Source: an uncultured Oscillospiraceae bacterium (lineage in GTDB: Bacteria; Bacillota; Clostridia; Oscillospirales; Oscillospiraceae). From it: a DNA stretch of 64,000 bases. The position numbers were made by a program, and so were the translations under genes. The notes under the pieces were generated by a model. It saw only the letters and a program-made list of their open reading frames with translations. It ran no database searches and was not told the origin of the DNA. Shown in pieces: positions 41,790 through 51,278 of the stretch (positions are counted from its first letter, which is position 1; each line of letters opens with the position of its first letter). The stretch spans positions 1 through 64,000 of the forward strand of contig CANQOA010000006.1 of assembly GCA_947625355.1 (NCBI GenBank), written 5' to 3'.

Positions 41790-42727
41790 GCCTGGCGGTG
41801 CTGCTGCTCCTGATCCACCTGGCGGTGTGCCTGGTGGTGTACATATTGGAGAAGCTGGGCGCGCTGCGGGCCAGCCAGCTGTCTATGTCCATCGTGGTGC
41901 TGGTCCCCGTATGGGGGATGCTGTGCCTGCTGGTGCAGGAGATCCGCGCGCGGCTCCATGCCGACCCCAGCAAGGATGTGGGCATCGAAAAGCTGCTGAT
42001 CGACGATGAGATCCAGCGGAGCATCGTGGTGGACGAGGACGCGGACGCGGAGAGCGTGGTGCCTCTGGAGGAGGCGCTGCTGGTCAACGACGTCTCCACC
42101 CGGCGGGGGCTGATGATGGAGGTCATGTACGCCGATCCCGGCGACTACGTGACCCAGCTGCAGGCCGCCCGTATGAACGACGACACGGAGGTGGTCCACT
42201 ACGCCGTGACGGCGCTGGTGGAGCTGCAGAAGGAATACGACCTGCAGTTCCAGCGCCTGGAGCGGATCGTGGCCCTGAATCCGGACGACGACGGGGCGCT
42301 GAACGAGGAGATCTCGCTGATGGAGCGGTATCTGGGCAGCGGCCTGCTGGAGGGCAATGCCCGCATCATGCAGCTGCGCAGCTACAGCGACCTTCTGGCG
42401 CAGCGCCTCGCCAAGGGCGAGACGGCGTCTCTTTGGGCGCGGAAGGTGGATACGGACCTGAAGCTGGGGGAGTACGACAAAGCGGACGAGGGCATCCGGC
42501 GGATGCTGGAGCAGTGGCCCCAGGATGAGCGCGGATACCTGTTCCTCATCCGGTATCACGCCCAGGTGAAGGATCGGGAGGGCATCGACCGGGCCTTGGA
42601 TCTGATCCGGGAGAAGAATGTGTATCTCTCTCCCAACGGCCGGTCCGAGGTGCTGTTCTGGGGCGGCGAGGTCGACTGGAACGCCGGGAGCCCGAAGGAG
42701 GCTGAGATCGCGGAGGTCACGGTATGA
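41786..42727 (+). CDS. pelE: PelE-like membrane protein with TPR-type region
   Basis: 313 aa. Two N-terminal membrane segments (LAVLLLLIHLAVCLVVYILE; LSMSIVVLVPVWGMLCLLVQ) precede a cytoplasmic helical region; from about residue 140 the spacing resembles TPR repeats (YAVTALVELQKEYDLQFQRL, YDKADEGIRRMLEQWPQDER). This is the layout of PelE, which bridges PelD to the glycosyltransferase in the Pel complex. It is coupled to both neighbours by ATGA overlaps. Confidence 0.8.
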   Translation: MSLAVLLLLIHLAVCLVVYILEKLGALRASQLSMSIVVLVPVWGMLCLLVQEIRARLHADPSKDVGIEKLLIDDEIQRSIVVDEDADAESVVPLEEALLVNDVSTRRGLMMEVMYADPGDYVTQLQAARMNDDTEVVHYAVTALVELQKEYDLQFQRLERIVALNPDDDGALNEEISLMERYLGSGLLEGNARIMQLRSYSDLLAQRLAKGETASLWARKVDTDLKLGEYDKADEGIRRMLEQWPQDERGYLFLIRYHAQVKDREGIDRALDLIREKNVYLSPNGRSEVLFWGGEVDWNAGSPKEAEIAEVTV

Positions 42728-44580
42728 AGAGAGAACACGCCGCCGGCGGCGCGGAGCGGCAGCGGCTCAATTTCAAGCGGATGCAGATCGTGATCGTGCT
42801 GTTCGTGCTGCTGACGATCGTGCTGTATCTGGTGCAGAAAAGCGTGTCCTATCGGTCGCAGGGCACCAGTCAGCTGGAGCTGCTGGCGCCGGAGACGCTG
42901 GCCGCGGCGGCCGCGGAGACGGCCGAGCAGGAGCCTGTCTGCCTTCTTCTGTGGCAGGACGACCCCCACGGCCGGGCCGGCAGGGACCTGATGGAGGATG
43001 TGCTGGACCAGACGAAGGTCCCCTATGTCAGCCAGGAGGCGAGCACCTCGGCGGCGGAGGAGCTGGACCGGTACCAGACGGTGGTGCTGGCGGTGGACGA
43101 TCTGAGCGTGCTGGGCGAGAGCGTGATCGATATCATGGATTGGGCTTCGTCCGGCGGCGGTCTGATGCTGTTCGACATCCCCTCCCGGAGCGGGTATCTG
43201 GATCTGCTGTTCGCGCAGATCGGCGTCGCGGGGATGCGCGACGATTATGTGGTGGTGAGAGGGCTGCATTTCTGCCGCCCGTTCATGCTGGGAGGCGAGC
43301 TGCGGGATTACGGCATCACGGACCCCTATGAGTCCTCCGTGCCGGTGCTGCTGGACAGCCAGAGCGAGGTGTATATCCAGTCTACCGGCAGCGATCCGGT
43401 GCCGATCCTGTGGCGGCGTCCCCTGGGAGAGGGGACGGTAGTGGTGTCCAATCTGGACTTCGCCGACAAGATCTACCGGGGCTTTTACGCGGCCGCGTAC
43501 AGCCTGCTGGGAGATGGCTTCGCCTGGCCGGTGATCAACGGCGCCACATTTTATATCGACGACTTCCCCGCCCCGGTGCCCCAGGGGGACGACAAGCATA
43601 TCTCCAAGGATTACAACATGTCCGTGAAGGATTTCATGACCCAGGTGTGGTGGCCGGACGTGCAGCAAATGGCGCTGGAGCACGGGGTCCGCTACACCGG
43701 GCTGGTGATAGAGCTGTATTCCGACGAGACGGAAGCGCCTGTGCCCGCCAATGACGATCTGAACCGATACCAGTATTTCGGCCGGAGCCTGCTGAATATG
43801 GGCGGGGAGATCGGCTTTCACGGCTATAACCACATGCCGCTGGTGCTGAAGAACTTCGATTACCGGGGCGAATACGACGAGTATAAGGCCTGGGGCAGCG
43901 TGGCGGACATGGTCGCGGGGGTGGCGGAGCTGGACCGGTTCTGCGCGTCCCTGTTTCCCGGGGAGAAGTTCCAGGTCTATGTGCCGCCCTCCAACATCCT
44001 GTCAGACGAGGGGCGGGCCATGCTCCATGAGAGTTTCCCCCAGATCAAGGCCGTGGCCAGCACCTATCTGGCGGACGGCGTCTGCTATGACCAGGAGTTC
44101 GAGGTGGCAGAGGACGGAGTCGTGGAAACGCCGCGTGTCATCTCCGGGTATATCATGAGCGACTTTATGTATCTGTCCGCCGTGGCGGAGCTGAACTACC
44201 GCTTCGTGAGCACCCATTTCCAGCACCCGGACGACGTGCTGGACGAGGACCGCGGCGCGGCGCTGGGCTGGGCGGAGATGAGCCGGCGGCTGGACGGCTA
44301 TATGGATTGGCTGTATACCTCCGCGCCGGACATCCGCAACCTGACCGGTACGGAGCTGGCCGCGGCGGTCCAGCGGTATGACAATGTCCGGGTGGACCGC
44401 GAGCTGACGGAGGACGCCATGACGCTGACGCTGGGCGGCTTCGTGGACGAGGCGTGGCTGATGGTGCGGCTCAACGGCCGCCAGCCCGGCCAGGTCCAGG
44501 GCGGCGAGCTGACTGAGCTGCTGGATGGGCTGTATCTGCTGCGGGCGGACGAGAGCCGCGTGGTGATCGGGCTGGACTGA
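42724..44580 (+). CDS. DUF2194 protein, putative Pel polysaccharide deacetylase (first copy)
   Basis: 618 aa. One N-terminal membrane span (about residues 20-38), then an extracytoplasmic part. Residues 70-265 form an alpha/beta domain of unknown role; from about 270 a deacetylase-like barrel begins: YIDDFPAPVP (Asp279, Asp280) and GEIGFHGYNHMPL (His366, His370) fit the Asp and His metal ligands of NodB-type polysaccharide deacetylases, and VYVPPSNILSDEGR and VISTHFQHPDDVLDED-like segments follow. In Gram-positive Pel clusters a PelA deacetylase protein occupies this place. N-deacetylation of the GalNAc-rich polymer is the likely role. Overlaps pelE by four bases. Confidence 0.78.
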   Translation: MKREHAAGGAERQRLNFKRMQIVIVLFVLLTIVLYLVQKSVSYRSQGTSQLELLAPETLAAAAAETAEQEPVCLLLWQDDPHGRAGRDLMEDVLDQTKVPYVSQEASTSAAEELDRYQTVVLAVDDLSVLGESVIDIMDWASSGGGLMLFDIPSRSGYLDLLFAQIGVAGMRDDYVVVRGLHFCRPFMLGGELRDYGITDPYESSVPVLLDSQSEVYIQSTGSDPVPILWRRPLGEGTVVVSNLDFADKIYRGFYAAAYSLLGDGFAWPVINGATFYIDDFPAPVPQGDDKHISKDYNMSVKDFMTQVWWPDVQQMALEHGVRYTGLVIELYSDETEAPVPANDDLNRYQYFGRSLLNMGGEIGFHGYNHMPLVLKNFDYRGEYDEYKAWGSVADMVAGVAELDRFCASLFPGEKFQVYVPPSNILSDEGRAMLHESFPQIKAVASTYLADGVCYDQEFEVAEDGVVETPRVISGYIMSDFMYLSAVAELNYRFVSTHFQHPDDVLDEDRGAALGWAEMSRRLDGYMDWLYTSAPDIRNLTGTELAAAVQRYDNVRVDRELTEDAMTLTLGGFVDEAWLMVRLNGRQPGQVQGGELTELLDGLYLLRADESRVVIGLD

Positions 44581-44600
44581 CCGACCTGGGAGGATAGGCG

Positions 44601-46442
44601 ATGAGGATCAAAAAGTTAGGACTGCTCTACCGGGGCATCATCTATCTGTTTGCCGCGTTTCTGCTGCTGGTGATCGCGCTGCTGGGCCGGGAGCTGCTGT
44701 GGAAGAGGCCGGTGGGATCGGCGCCAAAGCTGCCGCTGCTGGACGGACCGCAATGGGAACAGCTGGACGCCGTGAGCCAGGAGCAGTGGACAGACAGAGC
44801 GGAATGCCTGCTCATTTACGATGAGGCCCCCCAGTCCCTGCTGGGGGAGGAGATGATGCGCTCCGCCCTGGAGCAGATGAAGGTCAGCGTCCGGCCCATG
44901 CCCCAGGAGACGTTTCGCCCAGTGTATCTCGACCAGTGTGGCACAGTCTTACTGGATCTGGTCGAGCTGGACGGCCTGGGCGAGAACCTGCCGGATCTGA
45001 TGGATTGGGTGAAGGCCGGCGGGAGCCTGATGCTCCTGAGCCTTCCCACAAAGGACGTCTATACGGAACTGATCTTTGGGGAGCTCGGCATCCTCAGTAT
45101 GGATGAACGGCTTTCCGTCGTACACGGGCTCCGGTGCGTCAAGCCGTTCATGATCGGGGGAGACCAGGACTATTTCATCACGGACCCCTATGAGTCCTCT
45201 ATCGACGTGCTGCTGGACGATCAGTGCGAGGTATATATGGAATCCACCGGGGACGAACACATCCCCCTGATATGGCGCAGGAAACTGGGCGACGGTGCCG
45301 TGGTGGTGTGTAACCTGGGGTTCTATGACAAGATCTACCGGGGGCTGTATGCAGCGGCATACAGCCTGCTGGACGACTGGTTCGCCTGGCCGGTGATCAA
45401 CGGGTCCGCGTTTTTCCTGGACGATTTTCCCGCGCCGGTCCCCTTTGGGAACGACGAATATGTGACGGCGGACTACGGCGTCTCGGTAGGTGATTTCCTC
45501 GTCCGGAACTGGTGGCAGGACCTGAAGGAGCTGGCGCAGAAGCACGGGTTCAGCTACACGGGCATGGTCATCGAGCAGTATTCCAACGTGACGGAAGCGC
45601 CCTTTGAGAAGAATCTCAACGTGAACCGGTACGACTATTTTGGCTACGATCTGCTGGGCGACGGCGGAGAGATCGGTTTCCACGGCTATAACCACATGCC
45701 CCTGGTACTGGGAAATTTCGAATACGACGATGAGTATAGGGAATACGTCCCCTGGGCCAGCGAGGCGGACATGGAGGCCGGACTCACGGAGCTGGACGAA
45801 TTCTGTACGGACCTGTTCGGCGAGAGAGATTTTCGGGTCTACGTGCCGCCGTCCAACATCCTCTCCGAGGAGGGACGGGCGCTGATCGCGGCGCGTTTCC
45901 CCCAGATCAGAGTCATCGCCAGCACCTATCTGGATGACGCCAACGCCTATGTCCAGGAATTCCAGGTGGCGGAGGACGGCGTCGTCGAAATGCCGCGGGT
46001 GATATCCGGGTGCATATTGGATGAGTTCTCCTATCTCTCGGCGTTTGCGGAGCTGAATTTCCACTTTGTGAACACCCATTTCCAGCACCCGGACGACGTG
46101 CTGGACGAGGACCGGGGCGCGGACCTGGGCTGGGCGGAGATGTACCGGCGGCTGTGCGGATACGCCGACTGGCTGTATGCCACCGTGCCCACGATCCGCA
46201 ATATGACCGCCAGCGAGCTGGCGGCGGCAGTGCAGCGCTATGACGCGGTCACGGTGCGCCGGACGCTGGAGGATGACCGGATGGTGCTGGAGCTGGGCAA
46301 CTTCGTGGACGAGGCGTGGTTTTTGGTGCGGCTCAACGGCCATGAGCCCGGAGCCGTGGAAGGCGGCACGCTGGAGGAACAGCTGGACGGCCTCTATCTG
46401 CTGAAGGCGGAGAGCGACCGGGTGACCATCGAATTGGACTGA
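44601..46442 (+). CDS. DUF2194 protein, putative Pel polysaccharide deacetylase (second copy)
   Basis: 613 aa, a tandem paralogue of the preceding gene with the same plan: membrane span near residues 10-31, FLDDFPAPVPFGNDEY, GEIGFHGYNHMPLVLGNFEY, VYVPPSNILSEEGR and NTHFQHPDDVLDEDRGADLG. The candidate metal ligands are kept in both copies, so both are probably active or form a heteromer. N-terminal domains have diverged more than the catalytic regions. GGGAGGAT precedes the ATG, 20 bases after the first copy. Confidence 0.78.
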   Translation: MRIKKLGLLYRGIIYLFAAFLLLVIALLGRELLWKRPVGSAPKLPLLDGPQWEQLDAVSQEQWTDRAECLLIYDEAPQSLLGEEMMRSALEQMKVSVRPMPQETFRPVYLDQCGTVLLDLVELDGLGENLPDLMDWVKAGGSLMLLSLPTKDVYTELIFGELGILSMDERLSVVHGLRCVKPFMIGGDQDYFITDPYESSIDVLLDDQCEVYMESTGDEHIPLIWRRKLGDGAVVVCNLGFYDKIYRGLYAAAYSLLDDWFAWPVINGSAFFLDDFPAPVPFGNDEYVTADYGVSVGDFLVRNWWQDLKELAQKHGFSYTGMVIEQYSNVTEAPFEKNLNVNRYDYFGYDLLGDGGEIGFHGYNHMPLVLGNFEYDDEYREYVPWASEADMEAGLTELDEFCTDLFGERDFRVYVPPSNILSEEGRALIAARFPQIRVIASTYLDDANAYVQEFQVAEDGVVEMPRVISGCILDEFSYLSAFAELNFHFVNTHFQHPDDVLDEDRGADLGWAEMYRRLCGYADWLYATVPTIRNMTASELAAAVQRYDAVTVRRTLEDDRMVLELGNFVDEAWFLVRLNGHEPGAVEGGTLEEQLDGLYLLKAESDRVTIELD

Positions 46443-46464
46443 CGGACGGGAAGGAGGAAAAGCC

Positions 46465-47889
46465 GTGCGGATATGCGTGATACTGGAAGGGTGCTACCCC
46501 TATGTGACCGGCGGCGTGTCTTCCTGGATGCATCAGTATATACAGGCCATGCCGCAGCACGAATTCGTGCTGTGGACCATCGGGGCCAACTCCAAGGACC
46601 AGGGCAAGTTCAAATACACCCTGCCGGAGAACGTGGTGGAGGTAAAGGAGCTGTTTTTGAACGACGCCCTCACCATGAGCTTCCGCAAGCAGCGGTATAA
46701 GTTCAATGACGAGGAGCAGGAGCAGCTGCGACAGTTCATCGAGTGCGGCAGCCCGGACTGGGACGTGCTGTACCACATCTACCACGACAAGGGCGTCTCG
46801 CCCATCGCGTTCCTGATGAGCGAGGATTTTCTCAACATCCTCACCCGCATCTGCCGGGAGGACTACCCCTATACGGCGTTCTCGGACCTGTTCCACACGG
46901 TCCGGTCCATGATGCTGCCGGTGCTGTACACCATCCAGTCGGAGGTGCCCAAGGCGGACATATACCACGCCATCGCCACCGGCTATGCCGGCGTCCTGGC
47001 CCGGCTGGGCAGCTACGTCAACCATGTGCCCTATATGCTCACCGAGCACGGCATCTATACCCGTGAGCGGGAGGAGGAGATCATCCGGGCCAAGTGGGTG
47101 CTGCCGGCGTTCAAGCGGATGTGGGTGCGGTTCTTCTACATGCTGTCCGCCGGCGCCTATGCCAAGGCCACCATGATCACCAGCCTTTTCGAGCGGGCCG
47201 AGCAGCTGCAGATCGGCATGGGCTGCCAGCCGGACCGGTGCCGGTATATCGTCAACGGGGTCCACTTCGACCGGTTCAAGGACATCCCCTACAAGAAGCC
47301 GGACGGCTGGGTGGACATCGGGGCGGTGCTGCGCATCGCGCCCATCAAGGACGTCAAGACCATGCTGTACGCCTTCGCGGATCTGAAAAGACGGATCCCC
47401 AACGCGCGGCTGCATGTCTGCGGACCGGAGGACGACCCGGAGTACGCCCAGGAGTGCTATGACCTGGCGAAGCAGCTGCGGTTGGAGGACGTGGAGTTCC
47501 CCGGCACGGTGAACGTGATCGAGAAGATGGAGCAGTTCGACTTCACCATCCTCACCAGCATCTCCGAGGGACAGCCGCTGTCGGTGCTGGAGTCCTTCGC
47601 CGCGGGGCGGCCCTGCGTGACGACGGACGTGGGCTGCTGCAAGGAGCTGATCGGCGGCATGACCGGCGACGATCTGGGCGCGGCGGGGCTGTGCGTGCCG
47701 CCCATGCACCGGGAGGCAATCAGCAGCGCCATGGAGTATTTGTGTACGCACCCGGAGGAGCGGTACCAAATGGGGCGCGTGGGAAAAGAGCGCGTCCGGC
47801 GGTATTTCCTCCACGAAGATATGGTCACGAACTATCTGGAAGCCTATGAGGAGGTCCTGACCAGATGGCAGGCATCGGATTCAGTTTAA
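46465..47889 (+). CDS. pelF: Pel polysaccharide glycosyltransferase PelF
   Basis: 474 aa from GTG 46465 with AAGGAGG upstream. GT4-type (GT-B) transferase with the PelF hallmark N-terminus (CVILEGCYPYVTGGVSSWMH), VPYMLTEHGIYTREREEEI in the middle and the donor-site region ILTSISEGQPLSVLESFAAG with RPCVTTDVGCC. PelF uses UDP-GalNAc/GlcNAc-type donors to polymerise Pel in the cytoplasm and works with PelD, PelE and PelG. It overlaps pelG by 25 bases. This is one of the best identified genes of the operon. Confidence 0.93.
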   Translation: MRICVILEGCYPYVTGGVSSWMHQYIQAMPQHEFVLWTIGANSKDQGKFKYTLPENVVEVKELFLNDALTMSFRKQRYKFNDEEQEQLRQFIECGSPDWDVLYHIYHDKGVSPIAFLMSEDFLNILTRICREDYPYTAFSDLFHTVRSMMLPVLYTIQSEVPKADIYHAIATGYAGVLARLGSYVNHVPYMLTEHGIYTREREEEIIRAKWVLPAFKRMWVRFFYMLSAGAYAKATMITSLFERAEQLQIGMGCQPDRCRYIVNGVHFDRFKDIPYKKPDGWVDIGAVLRIAPIKDVKTMLYAFADLKRRIPNARLHVCGPEDDPEYAQECYDLAKQLRLEDVEFPGTVNVIEKMEQFDFTILTSISEGQPLSVLESFAAGRPCVTTDVGCCKELIGGMTGDDLGAAGLCVPPMHREAISSAMEYLCTHPEERYQMGRVGKERVRRYFLHEDMVTNYLEAYEEVLTRWQASDSV

Positions 47890-49427
47890 AACGGCTGTTC
47901 TCCCAAAAGGGCGTGCTGGCGCTGTGCCGGGCCTACGGCTATGCGGGAGTCGTCTGCGCCGGGCCCATGGTGCTGGGCGTGATCCTGCTGACGGGCATGG
48001 CCCTGATCGCCCGGCTGGCGGGCGTCAGCGGCCACGACCGGGAGCTGATGAACAGCATGCTCACATACAGCCTTCTCTGGTCCCTGACGGTGACCAGCTG
48101 GTTCAACATGGTGGTGACCCGGTATACCTCCGACATGCTCTACGAGGAAAAGCCGGAGACGATCATGCCCTCCTTCTATGGGAGCCTGTCCATCATGCTG
48201 ACCATCGTCACCATCACCTACGGCATCTTCCTGCACTTCTCCGGGGTGCGGCTGGTGTACCAGCTGGAGTGCCTGTGGTTCTCGCTGGTGCTGGTGGTGG
48301 TCTGGACGGAGACGGTGTATCTGACGGCCATCAAGGATTATAAGGGCATCGTGCTGGCCTTTGCCATCTCCCTGATGATCGGGTTCATCCTGTCGCTGAT
48401 CCTGGTGATCCTGGGCATAGCCACCATCGCGACGCTGATGCTGTGCGTGATCGTGGCCTACGGCATTTTGATGACCTGGTACTATAAGCTGCTGCTGGAC
48501 TATTTCCCGAACAGCAGGCAGAGCAAATTCGCCTTCCTGCGCTGGGCGGACAAATACAGGAGCCTGTCTTTGATCGGCGGGTTCGTGAACGTGGGGCTTT
48601 TCGCCCATCTGGTGATCATGTATTTCGGCCCGCTGCGGGTGCAGGTGGAGGGGCTTTTCTACGGCGCGCCGCTGCACGACGTGCCGGCGCTGGTGGCGTT
48701 CTTCTCCATCCTGATCACCACCGTGAACTTCGTCACCTCCGTGGAGGTGCGCTTCTATCCCAAGTACCGCAACTACTACAGCCTGTTCAACGACAACGGC
48801 TCCATCCGGGACATCGAGCAGGCGGGGCGGGAGATGGTGAGCGTGCTGCGCCAGGAGCTGACCTATGCCGGCCACAAGCAGTTCCTCTGCACGGTGCTGT
48901 TCGTGGTGCTGGGGTCGTATCTGCTGGAGCGGACCGAGCTGGGCTTCAGCGACCTGGCCCTCAGCATCTTCCGGTTCCTGTGCGCGGGCTATGGCGTGTA
49001 TGCCATCAGCAACTCCCTCATGCTGATCCTCCTGTACTTCGAGGACTATACCGGCGCGCTGCTGGGCACGTTCGCTTTTGCCGCCGTCAGCGTGGGCGCC
49101 ACGATCTATTCCATTTTGTATGTGCCGGTGAACTACTACGGCCTGGGCTTTTTCGCCGGCGGCCTCTGCTTCTATTTCATCGTGTGGATACGGCTGGAGT
49201 GGTATATCCGGCGGCTGCCCTATTTCCTGCTGTGCCGCCAGGCGGTGGTGCCGGGTCTGGACCATGGGCCGCTCATTGCCCTGTGCGACCGGCTGGACGC
49301 CCGGCAGGAGCGGATGGAGGCCAAGCGGCAGGCAAAGCAGGACGCCAAGGCGGACAGACGCCGGGCCAAACGCATGGAAAAGCTGGGCGAGACGGAGCAG
49401 GCCGCGGCCGCGGATGGGAGCAACTGA
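47865..49427 (+). CDS. pelG: Pel polysaccharide export membrane protein PelG
   Basis: 520 aa. Opens MAGIGFSLKRLFSQKGVL, the PelG hallmark, and has about twelve membrane spans of the MOP/flippase type; VEVRFYPKYRNYYSLFNDNG lies in a cytoplasmic loop. The last 40 residues are charged and lysine/arginine-rich (RQAKQDAKADRRRAKRMEK), a cytoplasmic tail. PelG moves the growing polymer across the membrane. GAGGAGG inside the end of pelF serves its ATG. Confidence 0.92.
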   Translation: MAGIGFSLKRLFSQKGVLALCRAYGYAGVVCAGPMVLGVILLTGMALIARLAGVSGHDRELMNSMLTYSLLWSLTVTSWFNMVVTRYTSDMLYEEKPETIMPSFYGSLSIMLTIVTITYGIFLHFSGVRLVYQLECLWFSLVLVVVWTETVYLTAIKDYKGIVLAFAISLMIGFILSLILVILGIATIATLMLCVIVAYGILMTWYYKLLLDYFPNSRQSKFAFLRWADKYRSLSLIGGFVNVGLFAHLVIMYFGPLRVQVEGLFYGAPLHDVPALVAFFSILITTVNFVTSVEVRFYPKYRNYYSLFNDNGSIRDIEQAGREMVSVLRQELTYAGHKQFLCTVLFVVLGSYLLERTELGFSDLALSIFRFLCAGYGVYAISNSLMLILLYFEDYTGALLGTFAFAAVSVGATIYSILYVPVNYYGLGFFAGGLCFYFIVWIRLEWYIRRLPYFLLCRQAVVPGLDHGPLIALCDRLDARQERMEAKRQAKQDAKADRRRAKRMEKLGETEQAAAADGSN

Positions 49428-49430
49428 CAG

Positions 49431-51278
49431 ATGAAAAGGCCCGTAAGAAAAAAGAAAAGGCATGTGATGGCGCCGGTGGTGATCCTGCTCGCGGCGCTGG
49501 CTCTGGGCGTGGGGACCACTTGGCTTTTGTCCCGCCGGTCCGACGCGGAGAGGGAGCCGGGGCCCAGCCCCACGCCCGAACCCACCCCCCGGGTGGGGGA
49601 CGTGGCCACGAAAGAGCCGGAGCCGGAAGAAGAGCACCTGCGGGAGGATAAGAGCGTCTACGCCGACACCTCGGAGTTCGACCAGGTGGTGACCATGTAC
49701 CTGACGGTGCGGCCCGGCAACGCCGAGGACAGCACCGACCACACCTGGACCGAGATCAACTCCCACGACACCTACTATTACTCCGACCGGAAGATCGACC
49801 GCTACGCCTGCGAGGCCATTTTGCAGGTGGGGGACGAGAACGGCCCCGTGGAGGGGGAGTTCGGCTACGGGGAGACCGTCCCCAACGCCACGGTGTGCGT
49901 CCGGGGCCAGACGTCGTCGCTGGCAGAGCAAAAAAACTACAAGATCCGCATCAAGGACGGCATGGGCACCTATAAGGATATGCAGACCATACCTCTCAAC
50001 AAAGGTGTATACGATTCTCTGCGTTTTCGGAACAAGCTGGTGTTCGATCTGTATCAGGAAGTGCCCCAGCTGACGTCCATCCGCACCCAGTTCGTGCACC
50101 TGTACGTGAAGGACGAGACCGAGGGCGGCAGCGGGGAATTTGAGGATTACGGCCTCTACACCCGGCTGGAGCAGATGAACAAGGACTACCTGGAGAACCA
50201 CGGCCTGGACAGCAAGGGCCATTTCTACAAGATGGTCGTGTTTGAGTTTTTGCTCTATGAGCCGCTGATGATGGCGGGGACTAACCAGGATTTCGACGAA
50301 TGGGCGTTCGAGGAGATCCTGAAACCCAAGGGGGACACCGACAACACCAAGCTCCGGGAGATGCTGGAGGCGGTGAATAACTACGCCGTCCCCATCGAGA
50401 GCATCGTGGAGAAGTACTTCGACGTGGAGAACATATCCTACTTCCTGGCGGCGAATATCTTGGTCGGCAACTACGACTGCGGGCCCCGGAACGAGTATCT
50501 CTACAGTCCCCTCAACTCCGACAAGTGGTACTTCCTGTCCTGGGACTGCGACGCCGGCTTCCAACGGACGGAGAACAGTTTGACGAATTATAATGAGGGA
50601 TCATCCTGGGAAAGAGGGCTGACGCAGTTCGTGGTTTCGGTGCTGTTCAACCGGATGTACAGGGTGGAGGCGTACCGGGATGCGCTGACCATGGCGGTGG
50701 AGGACCTGCGGAGCAATTATTTTACGAAGGAACGGATCAAAGAGTACGTGGATACTTACTCCGAGCTTGTTTTCCCCTATCTTGTCAGCGAACCGGATGT
50801 TATCAAATGGAGCGGGGATGAAGAAAAGTTCAATTACATCGCAAACGCACTTCCCGGCGAGATCGACTTGAACTACCAATACTATCTGGAAAGCCTGGAA
50901 AAACCATGGCCATTTTATGTGGGACTGCCGGAGGAGACGGAGGATGGGCTGCGCGTCAACTGGGACGTGGCCTACGACATGGACGGGGAGGCCATCACCT
51001 ATACCTGTATCCTGGCCAACGACCCAGGCTTCACCGACGTGATCGCCCGGGCCGACGGCATGCGGGTCCCGTCGTGCTATCTCGACGCGGACCTGGAGCC
51101 CGGGGAGTACTATATCCGGGTCCAGGCCACCAACGAGTCCGGGTATACCCAGGACTGCTTTGACTATACGAACCTGGACGAGACGATCGAAGGTAAGCGA
51201 TACGGCTGCTATACGTTCATGAAGAACGAGGACGGGACGTTTACGGCTGTTGGGAAAGTTGCAGGAGAGCAGGGATGA
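49431..51278 (+). CDS. CotH kinase-domain protein, membrane-anchored
   Basis: 615 aa. A basic start and one membrane span (VMAPVVILLAALALGVGTTW) are followed by a Pro/Glu-rich linker and a CotH domain: YGETVPNATVCVRGQTS, KNYKIRIKDG, FRNKLVFDLYQ, a FVHLYVKDETEG-EDYGLYTRLEQMNK stretch and KWYFLSWDCDAGF near residue 365. CotH proteins are atypical secreted kinases; Bacillus CotH phosphorylates spore-coat proteins. The C-terminus (about 500-600) looks like a fibronectin-type beta domain. It begins three bases after pelG, so the kinase is part of the same transcript; a matrix protein or polymer could be the target. Confidence 0.85.
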   Translation: MKRPVRKKKRHVMAPVVILLAALALGVGTTWLLSRRSDAEREPGPSPTPEPTPRVGDVATKEPEPEEEHLREDKSVYADTSEFDQVVTMYLTVRPGNAEDSTDHTWTEINSHDTYYYSDRKIDRYACEAILQVGDENGPVEGEFGYGETVPNATVCVRGQTSSLAEQKNYKIRIKDGMGTYKDMQTIPLNKGVYDSLRFRNKLVFDLYQEVPQLTSIRTQFVHLYVKDETEGGSGEFEDYGLYTRLEQMNKDYLENHGLDSKGHFYKMVVFEFLLYEPLMMAGTNQDFDEWAFEEILKPKGDTDNTKLREMLEAVNNYAVPIESIVEKYFDVENISYFLAANILVGNYDCGPRNEYLYSPLNSDKWYFLSWDCDAGFQRTENSLTNYNEGSSWERGLTQFVVSVLFNRMYRVEAYRDALTMAVEDLRSNYFTKERIKEYVDTYSELVFPYLVSEPDVIKWSGDEEKFNYIANALPGEIDLNYQYYLESLEKPWPFYVGLPEETEDGLRVNWDVAYDMDGEAITYTCILANDPGFTDVIARADGMRVPSCYLDADLEPGEYYIRVQATNESGYTQDCFDYTNLDETIEGKRYGCYTFMKNEDGTFTAVGKVAGEQG

